In this document: positions 21,090-31,700 of the stretch, in pieces
Layout of the letters: every line of letters begins with the position of its first letter
Numbering within the stretch: position 1 is the first letter of the stretch
DNA from: Diadophis punctatus similis
Lineage: Eukaryota; Chordata; Lepidosauria; Squamata; Dipsadidae
Direction: 5' to 3'
Assembly (NCBI GenBank): GCA_023053685.1
Contig: JALIGW010000010.1
Coordinates: 15,470,919 to 15,534,918, forward strand
DNA length: 64,000 nt
The notes under the pieces: model-generated
Seen by the model: only the letters and a program-made list of their open reading frames with translations
What the model was told of the DNA's origin: nothing
Database searches by the model: none
Made by a program: the position numbers and the translations under genes

Positions 21090-21579
21090 GGAAACTCCCG
21101 TCCCGGGCAAAGGGAGGGGAGAAGAGCAGATGGGCAGAGGTAGAGCCCCCCTAACACCCCAGAAGAAGCTCTGGGGTGCAAAGGGTGAGTGCTCCCTTGA
21201 AGCCTGTCATTAGCTCCGGACCTGGAATGCCTCCACTTATTTGTAGCGGAGCAAGAAGCTGCGACCATCTCTGCTGGTAACAAATGAATTTTAAAACTTT
21301 AAACAATGTAGCAGACGGAACATACCAGGAGAATCTAACAGCAAGTATTCTTACTTAACTCCAGTGTTGTTTGGTGGATTTTCTGAAAGTAACAAAGTAG
21401 CTAAAGATGGCGCTTGGAATTTCAAAGGGTGTGGAGAAACTGAAAGCTACTGAAAGCTTGTGAGAGTTCTGTTTCTTAACAGACGCTTGTAAGAAATCTC
21501 TTCTATTTCCTACTTGTTACTTTGATGGACTTTGCTTTTGCTTTTCTAATAAATATATAAGAATTAATACAAACTGAAG

Positions 21580-22785
21580 ATGTCTTTAAAACTGGCAAAG
21601 ACTGTTTCTTTTAAAGGAATAGAAAAAGTTGAAAATCTCTCTACTCAAATTGTTAATCTGCAAGATTTTGCCCCCCCCCCAATACAGACTTTTACGTTTG
21701 AGATGTGGCAGCAAGCTATGAAAGAAATGCAGAAGGAAATTGCTTTAGTAGTAAATAAAAAAATTAAAGAAATTAATGGAAAAATTACTGAAATTAATGG
21801 AAAAATACAAGCTGTCTCAGAGGAGTTTTCATCTCAGACTCAACAAACTAGAGATAATGTGGAAACTGCACTTAAAACGGTGGTATCTAACATGGAATTA
21901 TTGAAACAAGATGTGGTTGAAATTAAACAGACTACGATGACTTTGGGTGAAAAAGTAACTGAGATGTAGAAAAAAATTGAAGGAACTGAGGCAGAACTAA
22001 CGATGGTTCAATATAAAGATATGGAATTTGCTCTACGCCTAAGAGGGGTAAAAGAAAATGCACAAGAGGATTTAAAGGATAAGATTGTGGACGTACTCGT
22101 GAAGATTTTGGGGGAAACAAAAGTCCAATTGGCAGTACAGATTGAAAAAATATATCGTGTGAATTCTTGGTTTGCTAGACAAAATCATTTGCCAAGAGAC
22201 ATTGTAATATATTTTACCACAAAAGCATTGCGAAATCGAATCTTACAGGTGACTTATAAAAATAAGCTGAAGGTGGAAGATCAAGAGGTTTGGGTATTTA
22301 AGGAAATTCCTTCAAAAATACTGAAAGCACGTAAAGATTATACTTTTCTGGTGGCAGAGTTAAAAAAGCAACAGATAAAATATATATGGGGTATCCCGAA
22401 TGGATTATCGGTTATTTACAGGGCAGAAAGATATAGACTTAATACAATTGCCAAAGCAGAGGATTTTCTTGCCAATGTATTAAAGGTGGGGATACCAAAA
22501 CCACCAGAAGACAAAGGAAATGAGAATGTTAAAAGAGAGGGAAAGGAAGATTTGTGTATTCCACTACAGAAAGGAACTCTGAATAGACAAGAACAAACAA
22601 ATGATTCAGGACAGGTTAGAGAAGTATCTGTTGAAAGTGAAAGTGTTGGAAGGGAAGAAGAATCAAGTTACTCATTCCAGTCCTCAACTCCTCGAAGTGA
22701 AGCAAGATTAAATCGGCATATTTTCAGAAGTCAACTTAAAGAAATATTTAATTCCTCTCGCAGATTTGAAAGTGAGGGGAATTAA
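21580..22785 (+). pseudogene. L1 ORF1p-like gene, one in-frame stop
   Basis: The start ATG at 21580 gives a short N-terminus and a coiled-coil. A TAG at 21967-21969 interrupts, and the same frame continues through the RRM ('MEFALRLRGVKE', 'IEKIYRVNSWFARQ') and C-terminal domain ('KILKARKDYTFLVAELKKQ') to the TAA at 22783-22785. Apart from the single nonsense codon the 401-codon frame is open, suggesting a young copy. The closest relative in the window is the ORF1 at 1-960. Confidence 0.85.
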
Positions 22786-23603
22786 AAATTGATGTTTTAG
22801 TGTTAGTAGGATAAACTAAGGATAAAGTAAAATAAGTAAGAATAAAGTGTAAATGTATATATGAGGATGTATAAGGTTAGAGGAATTAAATTACAAGAGG
22901 TTTAATTATACAAGGTAAAGTGATGTAATAGAGATTAAATTGGTTTTAAATAACAAGATCAAATCAATAATATAGTTTGGGGAATAAGTATAGAAGGTAA
23001 GGTAATGTAATAGAGATTAAATTGGTAGAGATTAGAATTAAACTATATTATAGGGCGGAAATAAGTATATGGTTTAATCTGTTTTTGAACTTAATAATAG
23101 TGGATAGGTTGCTGGTGGTACAAAATTGGGAGTGGAAATTTTGGAATATTGTAAAGGCTATTCAAATGATATATTTGATAATGGAGAGGAAGGACAGATT
23201 ATATTTGAATTAAGTATTAGAATACGAAGATCAAAGTAGATTGTGACGGATATATTTCAATTTAAAATTTTTTGTTTAATTAATAGTATAAGGAGTTAAG
23301 ATTTTATGATATTTGGAAGTTAATAATTTGTTAGTGTATATTAGTTTTATATTGGTGCAGATTATATTATACCCTGCGTTATGTTCTGGGAAGTCTAGGG
23401 AGGGGGGAGGGGGAGTTGGGGGGGAGGGGGGGAGGGGGAGAAAATAATAAAAAATGCTTGTACTTTGTACGTATAAAACTTTTTCAATAAAAAGAAAAAA
23501 GAAAAAAGAAAAAGAAAAAGAAAAGAAAAGATGTTGAAAAGAGAAAGGAGAAGTATTGATTGATTGAAAAATGTGACTTTTTAGGGGTATTTGATGATGT
23601 CTC

Positions 23604-24087
23604 TGTCAGATCCCTATCATGATACTGCTATTCAAGTGGGGAGGGGACCCCGGATCCTTTTACTCACTTATTGCTCTCATCCTGTTTTCCTATGTATCCT
23701 GTAATTCCCTAGTTTATAACTTTTACCCTGTCACCTATTCTGCCCTGTGCTTTGATTAACCTTGGGGGATATACAAGGGGGGAGGGCCATCTGTTTTCTC
23801 TCAGTTTGGAAGCCTCACAGAAGAAACGCATGGGAACGAATCCTTATCTCTTACTCAGGACGACCATTTCCACAACATCTTCACACCTGTGGATTGGCTC
23901 ATTCAACATCAAACTGAGAGGAGAGGTTTCTAACCATTTTATCGTAACGGAATTGCCTGGGGGGAACTCGGACCCCTCTTTGCTTTTGTCTTGCAATCAC
24001 TCCCTTTCAATAAAAGGTTCCTTTTGAAATGCTGCTGTCTCAAGAGTCCATACTTTCTTGACTGGGGAGTAGAGGCAGGACCTTACA
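23604..24087 (+). mobile_element. Probable ERV LTR (3' LTR of the pol remnant)
   Basis: A 484-bp candidate starts TGTCAGATCC and ends CCTTACA. It contains AATAAA near 24009, followed about 75 bp later by the terminal ACA, as in a U3-R-U5 layout. Immediately downstream the sequence returns to CR1 ORF1 (minus strand), so the right boundary is well supported. The left boundary is a guess from the TG...CA rule. Same-strand orientation with the RT relic suggests one provirus that lost its 5' part. Confidence 0.5.
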
Positions 24088-24320
24088 GTCTCTTTTCTAG
24101 GTATCTGTGTGTTTTCTTTGGGGAGGTTGTGGGCCTGCTTATTTTCATCTAGGGCTGAGATGGCGAACCTATGGCACGCGTGCCACAGGTGGCACGCGGG
24201 GCCATCTCTGTGGGCACGCGGGCCGGCGTCCAGGTCAGGTCTGCAGCGCACACGTGCCTCCTGCTGGCCAGCTGATTTTCGGGTTTCGGCCAGAGATGCA
24301 CGCGCATGCGCACACAGCCT

Positions 24321-24533
24321 GTTTTTAGTTCCAGGAAGCTTCAGGAAACTCTGCTAGCAGAAAAACAGGGCATGCGGGGGTGCAGCGCTCCTCCTCCACG
24401 GCCCGTTTTTAGTTCCAGGAGGCTTCAGGAAACTCTGCTAGCAGAAAAACGGAGCGTGCGGGGGTGCAGCGCTCCTCCTCCACGGCCCATTTTTAGTTCC
24501 AGGAGGCTTCAGGAAACTCTGGGGCCATGCAAG
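24321..24533. repeat. 84-bp tandem repeat in hAT-A
   Basis: About 2.6 copies of a unit beginning 'tttttagttccaggaggctt', with unit starts at 24321, 24405 and 24489. Confidence 0.9.
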
Positions 24534-26003
24534 AAGCCTGCTCGGAGGAGGACCCCCTCCTCTTTTAAAGAAGAAACTTCCTTCCCAGTCCGACTGATCG
24601 TGAAGCAAGTTCTGCCCGACTCCCCTTCAAACACTGCCCCCTCCCCGGTCAAAGTGAGGGGCCAGAGCTTGTCTCCTCTTCCCCCCCAACCCTTTTGGAC
24701 TGGAACACCCCAATGCCAGTGCCCTCCCCCTTGGCAAGGGGGCAGGACGCTGCACCCAGCAGGATGGCTTCCAGGTGGGCAAGGAGAAAGGAGGCATCCT
24801 GGCCCTCGGCCCTCTCATCCCCAAAGCTCCCCAGCTCCAGAGACAGCCCCAAAGCAAAGCCAAAGCGCCAGCGGCCAAGGCAGATCTGCACCAGCCTCCG
24901 TCAGGGAGGAAAGGAAGCTTCTTCTTTAAAAGAGGAAGGGGTCCTCCTCCAAGCAGCCTCCCCTTCCCATGTCCTCCTCCTCTTTTAAAGGATAACGCAC
25001 CACCAAGAGCAACTTTCCAAGCAGGGGAGATGCTTTTCCAAGCCAGGGGCAACACACACACTCACATCACACACACCCCAAGCAGGGGTGTCTCCCCTGG
25101 CTTGGAAAGTTGCTCTTAGTGGCACGCGGTCCTTTAAAAGGGGCGAGAGGAGACAAGCTCTGGCCCCTCACTTCGATGGGAAGGGGGTGGTGTTTGAAGG
25201 GGAGTTGGATCACAAAGGAATGGGAAGCTTTGGAGTCTTCCAGAGCTCTTCATCACGCACGGAGTTGGCAGAGAAAAGGAGGGGGAGGATTTAGTGAAGT
25301 AGCAGAAATGTCCCACATTAAACCAGGGATTCCCCCCACATCACACACCTCCAGGCAGGGGTGTTGCCCCTGCCTTGGAAATCATCTCCTCCCACCCCTT
25401 GGAAAGTTGCTCTTGGTGGTGTGTTGTCCTTTAAAAGAGGAAGGGGACAAGGGGGAGGCGAGGCTGCTTGGAAGAGGACCTCTTCCTCTTTTAAAGAAGA
25501 AGCTTTTTTTCCTCCCTGCCGGAGGCTGGTGCGGATCTGCCTTGGCCGCTGGCGCTTTGGCTTCGCTTTGGGGCTGTCTCTGGAGCGGGGGAGCTTTAGG
25601 GATGAGAGGGGCAAGGGCCAGGATCACTGTTCCCTGTAAGGTGCGCTGCTGCGCGGGCGCGCAGGCAACAGCAAAATGCAGCGCAGGACTTTTGATCTGT
25701 AGCGCAGTTCGGGCTCGGTGGGAGGAGCAGTTGGGGGGGGGAATATGAGAGAAAGAGGGAGGGAGGAGGAGGGTCTGTGTATGCATGCGTGCATCTTCGG
25801 GTGGTGGGGAGAGATTTAATAAACTTCGGTGTGAAGCTTCTAATCCGGTGCGGAGCTGTCCCCTGTGTCTCCTTTGCCCCCGGGCACCCTGCAAACGGGC
25901 TGCCTCCCTCCCCTCAGCTAGCCTTCGCACCCCCGCTCCCCGCCCAAATGTTGTGGCTACTCCTCGTAAATCTCCAACCTTCACACCTCCAAACAGTAGT
26001 TAA

Positions 26004-26486
26004 GTGTCTAGCGCGCCTGCATCTCCCTCTCTGGGACTCGTCAAAAATAGAAGGGGAGGGAGAGGAGGAGAAGAAGAGGAGGAAGAAGAAGGCGAGGAAG
26101 AAGACGGAGACTACTGCATGGCTGCCTGCACCAGAGCCCTATGCTCCCAGCCGTTACCAACAGGCAACAGACTGCAAATTATGCAGACAGAAATTCTTGC
26201 CTATTGCCAGGTCACGGTGCTTTCTTTCTCCTGGAGTCCGGGTGACCACCACCCCTCCTTCCCCTTCCCATTCAACCCGGTCTGGCCCCACCCCCGCCTT
26301 CCTTACTCCGGTCTCCCCAGTGTCTCTCTCCTCACCCCCCCTCAAACACCCAGCCTTGCAACTGCAAATAACTCAGTGATAACAGATTTTTTTCCACCAA
26401 CTGCAGGAGACAGTGCTAATCTTTTACTAAAAGATCCCATTACAATAGATCTGTCTGATCTAGATCGAGAAATACAGCTGTGCTAA
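26004..26486 (+). other. Unrecognised 160-codon ORF in hAT-B
   Basis: The ORF encodes a Glu-rich stretch (from a purine run at 26040-26105), a Cys-containing segment and a Pro/Ser-rich part, and ends 'DPITIDLSDLDREIQLC'. The last exon-like part follows 'tttttttccaccaactgcag' (26387-26406), which resembles a splice acceptor. It may be a captured host exon or a decayed transposase exon. I do not recognise a family, and it may be non-coding. Confidence 0.25.
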
Positions 26487-27085
26487 TATTAGAAGACACT
26501 GTAATCATGCTGAATGTAGCTGTTGGAAATTGTTCAGCATTTCTGGAGGACCATTGTTTCCCATCCCTGATACAGAATTTTAACAAATGAACTTCTGTCT
26601 GCTGGAATGCAACTTTTAAAATAGTAGTGTCAATAATCTTGCAAAGTAGAGTTATCATTTAGGAATGGAATTGGAATTGGAATAATAAATAGGAGCTGCT
26701 TCATGGCTTTACTTGATTCTTCTGTTCATTTTTTAATTTCGCTATGGCAGTCTGTCACAAACAATATTAAAACTTGAAAGCCTCTTTAACATTTCATTCA
26801 TTAACTTAGGCAAGGCAAATTTGTAAATTCCAGCAAGTGAAATTGGAGTTTGTGCTCTGAAAAAGGCCCTAAATCTGCCTTTTCCCACATTCCTTATACC
26901 CTTATACCACTGTTGGTCAGCTTTTGATCCAGTTGTATAAGGACTCTTTGCCTTCTTATGTTCATATGGACAAACGGAAAAACAATAAAGAGCCATCATG
27001 GCCCACAGAAAATAAGACCTCTTTGCACATTCCAGTTTTTAGCCTGGTGCTTTAAACCTCTACACCAAACTGATTTTATTGTTAT

Positions 27086-27297
27086 AGGGAAGGGGAAGGG
27101 AAGGAAGGGAGGGAGGGAGGGAGGAAAGGGGAAGGGAAGGGAAAAAGGAAGAAGGGAGGAGGGAGGGAGGAGGAAAGGGAAAGGGAAGGGAAGAAGAAGG
27201 GAGGAGGGAGGGAGGGAGGAGGAAAGGGAAAGGAAAGGGAAGGAAGGGAGGAGGGAGGGAGGAGGAAAGGGGAAGGGAAGGAAAGGAAAGGAAAGAA
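27086..27297. repeat. Purine-only minisatellite (GGGA/GGAA variants)
   Basis: About 210 bp of uninterrupted purines with higher-order blocks 'gaagggaggagggagggagg' recurring roughly every 50-60 bp. It is a candidate triplex-forming tract. Confidence 0.9.
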
Positions 27298-27329
27298 GCT
27301 TTTTCACTAACATATTGAACGTCACAATA

Positions 27330-27505
27330 GTGTGGGGTCCTTGGTGCTCTCTGAACTTGGTTGTTTTCTTACAGACTTTTCATTATCCAAACTAGGTAAC
27401 ATCATCAGTGCTAGTGGGAGTGATGATATCATATTATCTAGTTTGGGTAATGAAACATCTGCAAGAAAACAACCGAGCTCAGAGAGCACCAAGGACCCCT
27501 CATTT
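27330..27505. mobile_element. Inverted pair of Penelope-like terminal fragments with hammerhead-like cores
   Basis: Two ~85-bp arms meet head to head at about 27415. The minus-strand arm reads CTGATGA, a short hairpin (TTACC...GGATAA), then GAAA and GTC. The plus-strand arm keeps the hairpin and GAAAC but has GTGATGA. CTGATGA/GAAA around a stem is the hammerhead ribozyme core, and such motifs are known in Penelope-like retroelement termini. The flanking 'agagcaccaaggacccc' is part of the same repeat. The Penelope assignment is from memory of the repeat, not from an ORF. Confidence 0.5.
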
Positions 27506-27718
27506 CAACTCTGAGCTACAAATATTCTCCTTTATTGTTACAGTAATGTATTATAAGAAAACCAGAAAGATGAAGATCTGGATGTCTGTTTTAGACCAGA
27601 GTGGAAGTTTGCATAACTAAATATTCCTTCACGTATAATATTCCCTTAAGACAGAAAACACTGAGGACTTCCGGTTTGGATTGCGCCATCGCGGAGCACC
27701 TTTCCGATTCTTCGTAAA

Positions 27719-27747
27719 AAGCCGCCAGAACAGCTGTCTGGCGGCTT
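27719..27747 (+). promoter_or_regulatory. Conserved 5'UTR stem-loop, copy 3
   Basis: Stem AAGCCGCCAGA / TCTGGCGGCTT with loop ACAGCTG-type sequence, about 55 bases after the element start. Confidence 0.8.
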
Positions 27748-28322
27748 TGAAATCTCTTCCCCGGGCAAAGGGGAGAGATGAGAGCTTGACAGGTGGGGTA
27801 GAGCCCCCCTAGTGCCCTAGGAGCCATCCAGGGGTGCGAAGGGTGAGGGCTCCCCATGCAGCCTGTCTCCTGCTCCGGGAATCCGGAAACCTCCGCTTTT
27901 GCGGAGCAAGATGCCGCGACCACCGCTGCTTCCAGAATGGGATTTATAATTATTTTTTGATTTAAAGAAGCAGACAGAGAGAAACAGGAGTGCAGATGGG
28001 CAAGTACTGAATTTTTTTTCTTCTTCAACTCCTCTGCTAACTTTCACTTCGGAAAGGAAACAAAGTAACAGTTAATAAGCAACAATATGGCAATTGAAGA
28101 AGGTGGCAGGAGAAGTGAAAGTGACTTTCATTTCGCTAGTGGCTTTTTTTCTCATGGAAACTTTTGACTTTGAAAACTGGCTTTTCTTTCTCTGTCTCCT
28201 GATCTTGGATTAAAGTTACAACTGATAGATTTTTAATAATAAAAGACTATTTGGTTTTGAAATTGGAAAGAACTTTAATTAGAGATTTGGCTTTTTCTCT
28301 GTACTCCTCTGGAAATACCATA

Positions 28323-29432
28323 ATGGCTTCAAAATCCTGAAAGACTGTTTTGAGCAAAAGAAACGACTATTCCTCTGGTTATACTTCCAAAATGCAACTT
28401 ACTACTGAGTTAACACCTCTACAGTCTTTGACACCCGAAAATTTATTAAGTACTTTAAAGATTATGAAAAATGAACTGATTATGGAATTTAACCAAAAAA
28501 TTAATGAAATAGATAAAAAAATGCAGGCTGCTTTAAAGAATATGGATCAACAACTTAGGACTGATGTGTTAGAGGTTTGTAAAGGATTAGCAACAAATAT
28601 TGAAGTTTTGGCGGATCGTATTGAAACAAATAAACAAGCTTTGGCAACCTCGGTGGAATATATAGATAAAATTCAAAATGACATTGCAAATTTTGAAACA
28701 GAGGTGTTGATGATGCAGTTCAGATCTATGGAAGTTGCTATAAGGGTGAGAGGGTTGAAGGAGGGATTATATGAAGATTTGAAAGGAAGGATGGTTGAAG
28801 CTCTGGAGCAGGTGTCTGGAATGTCTAAAGTGGAATTGGTCACACAAATTGACAAGATATATAGAGTCAACTCGTGGTATGCAAAACAAAAACACCTACC
28901 AAGGGATATTGTTATATATTTTACTACAAGAGCCTTACGGAATAGAATTATACAAGCAACGTTTAAGAGCAACCTTCAGGTGAACGGCCAGGAATTAATG
29001 ATTGGGAAAGAAATTCCCTCTAAAATGCTCAAAGCCAGAAAAGATTATACCTTTCTGATTGATGAATTTAAAAGATTAAATCTACAATATAAATGGGAAG
29101 CACCAGTAGGAGTAGTGGTGAAATTTTCTGGAAAAAGATACCGGCTTAATACGATAAAGAAAGCTACTGAATTTTATATCAATGTTTTAAAGGCTGATAT
29201 ATCCAGAATTCCAGAGGAAAGACGTATGAAGATAAAAGAGGAGGAGGAGGGAAAGCCACCCTTGTCGGATCAAAAGGAAACAGATTCAAAGAATCAAAGT
29301 GATTGGCAGAGCCAGATAGATGGGGAAAAGGAGACGGAGGATCGGGACCAGATGGGAGGCGAGTTGATAAATTTAAAATCATCAAGCTATAAAAAGATGC
29401 AACTATCAAGATACAAAAAGATGCAGCGTTGA
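28323..29432 (+). pseudogene. L1 ORF1p-like gene, early stop
   Basis: By alignment with copy 4 the start is the ATG at 28323. A TGA at 28338-28340 follows five codons later, after which the frame is open to 29432. Domains: low-complexity N-terminus, coiled-coil (about residues 50-130), RRM ('IDKIYRVNSWYAKQ', 'RDIVIYFTTRALRNRI'), C-terminal domain ('MLKARKDYTFLIDEFK'), and an acidic tail. A downstream ATG at 28392 could restart translation, which is speculation. Confidence 0.85.
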
Positions 29433-30190
29433 AACTTATTGGATGGATAGAGACTAATATGATTGTATTTATCCTTCTTTCTTCCCCTTTTCTTTTTTAT
29501 TTATTTATTTATTTTTCTTTCTCTAATTCCCTTTTTTTAAAAAAAATATTTTTGATTAATATCCTTTTAAGATTCAGAATTTTTCTGAAGTCAATAAGTT
29601 GATGTATAATAACATTATCCTATTAATATTATGATGAAATTTAGAGTTAAAATTTTTCTATTTAATATTTAGTTATTATCTATGTAATATTCAGTTAAGT
29701 TTTATTCAATTTTGAGGTTATTTTTATTATTAATATTTCTTTAAAAATTTAGAACTTTTTTTGAAGCTAATAATTTGATGTATGGTAATAGTATGTTAAT
29801 AATATTAGTTTAAGATTCTTGTATTTTATATTTAGTTATTATTTATGCAATATTCATTTAAGTTTTATTTAATTTTGAGGAAATGTTGCGTAGGGAAGAG
29901 GATTGAAAGGAGGAGGAAGGAAGTTTTTTGTTTGCTCATTTAAAATAAATATGTTTATTTAATAAAAAAAAATGTTTGTACTTTCTATTTAATATTTAGC
30001 TATTATCTATGTAATTTTGTACTAATAAAACTCTTTGAATAAAAAAAAGACAGAAAACACTGATTTCGTTGTCGTCTTGGGTGACATCTGTGAAAAAAAA
30101 TCAGGTGCTCAGGCATGAAAAATGTGCCGCTCAGACCCTATACTTTTCTGCTCAAACCGAAAAAAAATTAGAGGGAACATTGGCCAGGAT

Positions 30191-31283
30191 GCCTCCTTTC
30201 TCCTTGCCCACCTGGAAGCCATCCTGCTGGGTGCAGCGTCCTGCCCCCTTGCCAAGAGGGAGGGCGCTGGCATTGGGGTGTTCCGGTCCAAAAGGGTCTG
30301 GGGGGGAGAGAGCAGACAAGCTCTGGCCCCTCACTTCGACCGGGGAGGGGGCGGTATTTGAAGAAGAGTCAGGCAGGACTTGCTTCACGATCGATTGGAG
30401 TGGGAAGGAAATTTCTTCTTTAAAAGAGGGGGTCCTCCTCCAAGCAGCCTCGCCTCCCCCTTGTCCCCCCCTCTTTTAAAGGACTGCGCGCCACCAAGAA
30501 CAACTTTCCAAGCTGGGGGAGACACTTTCCCAAGCCAGGGGTGACACCCCTGCCTGGGGGGGGGGTGATCTGGGGGAGTGTAGGCCCCTCCCAGGCAGAG
30601 AGTTGCTGATGCAAATTTGCCTTAGCCGCTGGTGCTTTGGCTTCACCGGGTTCTGCTGGAGAGCTGGTGAGTAGAGGAGCATGCGCAGCTCTGGCCCCAT
30701 CGCCCCGGCCAGAAACCTTTCTAGACTTCGGGTGTGCTGGGGGGCGGAGGGAGGGGGGTCCACCTCTGGGGCTTTTTCTAAGCCAGCGGAGACACCCCTG
30801 CCTTGGGGGGGTGATATGAGGGTGTTGCCCACCCATCCTTGCCGCTGCCACCCCCTTGCCCCCGGTGATGGCGATTCTTGCACTGTTGCTTCCCCGGCAG
30901 TGGCAGGAACAGTGGGCCAGGGCTTCCCTCCCTCCCTGCCGGAGAAGCCGCCGGCATGGAGGCGAGCTGTCCCAGGAGAACCGGAGGAGAGTGCAGCTCC
31001 TCACTCATGGAGACCCGCCAGCTGGGAAGCAGTCGTGGTAAGAGACGCGCTGACCGGGAAGTGATAACAGGCGCATCGGCTTCGTGCAGGAGGGTTTCGA
31101 GGCCCAAAATAGGGCAGGGGGGCTGCGCTTGCGCTGTACGGGGCACATGCAGGGGGGTGAGTATGGGGAGCGCATGCGCAGGTGGGGTGCGCATTGCATT
31201 ATGGGTGCCGGCACGCGCTCGCTCTGTCACGGGCGCACTCACACACTTTTGGCACACGACGACAAAAAGGTTCACCATCGCTG
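30191..31283. other. Right arm of hAT-A, no gene
   Basis: GC-rich sequence. The first ~280 bp are the reverse complement of 24585-24778. The remainder is hAT subterminal sequence ('gcgcatgcgc', 'cactcacacacttttggcac') with no recognisable coding content despite many long open frames in the GC-rich DNA. Confidence 0.65.
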
Positions 31284-31291
31284 ATCTAGGG

Positions 31292-31700
31292 GGAGAAATC
31301 AATTGCTCAGTTTTAATGGGGCTGCTTCTGGTTGGGTTAGATTGGGCAATAGGGGTTTGTTAGATGTATGCTGCTTTTTTATTATTGTTTCCTTCTATGT
31401 GTGACATACCTCCATTTATCTTCCTCCAAGGGTTTATCAACAGGGTCAAATCCTCTGGGAGTTATTTGTTCATTATATGGTTTGATTTGGGCATAGCTTT
31501 CTTGCGTAGGTTAGAGTTTGGCTAGAGTTGCTTCTAGATTCCTTACTTTTTCCTCTAGCAGTTCACATAGTTTACATTTAATGCATGTATAAATTGGGTA
31601 TTCTTTGGGCATAAGCACATACATGGAACATATATTGCATAGCACAATAGTATCAGTCACCTGTTCCATAAGTTTGTTTCTTTTTGCTGGTTCTTTTAAG
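31292..31700 (-). pseudogene. CR1 ORF1 N-terminal region
   Basis: The minus strand encodes a Cys-rich motif followed by 'CKLCELLEEKVRNLEATLAK', the zinc-finger/coiled-coil start of CR1 ORF1, then 'DKWRYVTHRRK', with stops. The frame continues on the other side of hAT-A in 24146-24088 ('DENKQAHNLPKENTQ'). This connects the two flanks of hAT-A and fixes its insertion point in ORF1. Confidence 0.7.

Larger units (their letters stand above)
20985..23524 (+). mobile_element. ORF1-only L1-type (HAL1-like) element, copy 2
   Basis: The unit is bounded by a 14-bp target-site duplication GAAAAGATGTTGAA (20971-20984 and 23525-23538). It starts with an ACTTCCGG box (20989-20996), has a ~590-bp 5'UTR with a conserved hairpin, ORF1 (21580-22785), a 3'UTR with a G-rich tract (23396-23442), and AATAAA before an A-rich tail. 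No ORF2 sequence is present. Intact ends plus the duplication show that the 2.54-kb unit integrated by target-primed reverse transcription. It sits in the ERV remnant and belongs to the subfamily of copy 1. Confidence 0.88.
27665..30046 (+). mobile_element. ORF1-only L1-type (HAL1-like) element, copy 3
   Basis: It is bounded by a perfect 17-bp target-site duplication AAGACAGAAAACACTGA (27648-27664 and 30047-30063). It begins GGACTTCCGG, followed by a 5'UTR with the conserved stem-loop (27719-27747), ORF1 (28323-29432), an AT-rich 3'UTR with partial internal repeats (29500-29990), AATAAA and an A-run. No ORF2 exists in the 2.38 kb. This is the cleanest evidence that an ORF1-only unit moved as such. 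It lies in hAT-B. Confidence 0.92.
25625..30182. mobile_element. hAT-B inserted in hAT-A
   Basis: It has a perfect 8-bp target-site duplication GCCAGGAT (25617-25624 and 30183-30190). The ends are inverted: left CACTGTTCCCTGTAAGG and right, read inward, CAATGTTCCCTCTAA. The pre-insertion sequence survives in the inverted arm of hAT-A (about 24780-24865), which reads straight through the site. Contents: a GC-rich segment with an acidic ORF (26004-26486), a purine minisatellite (27086-27297), an inverted Penelope-like pair (27330-27505) and ORF1-only copy 3. No complete transposase was recognised. Confidence 0.88.
24155..31283. mobile_element. hAT-A: nonautonomous hAT element with internal inverted arms
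   Basis: It is flanked by a perfect 8-bp target-site duplication ATCTAGGG (24147-24154 and 31284-31291). Its ends are inverted: left 'ctgagatggcgaacct' and, from the right, 'cagcgatggtgaacct'. Both are diagnostic for hAT. It interrupts CR1 ORF1. Net of its own insertion (hAT-B, 4.56 kb) it is about 2.6 kb. No transposase was recognised. Inside are an 84-bp tandem repeat (24321-24533) and GC-rich arms in inverted orientation: 24585-24865 pairs with 25553-25616 plus 30191-30400. Confidence 0.88.

Noticed and set aside
24306..25984. Several long ORFs on both strands in GC-rich DNA
   Set aside because: They lie in the hAT-A arms and tandem repeats, show no family motifs, and arise from GC-rich, stop-poor composition.
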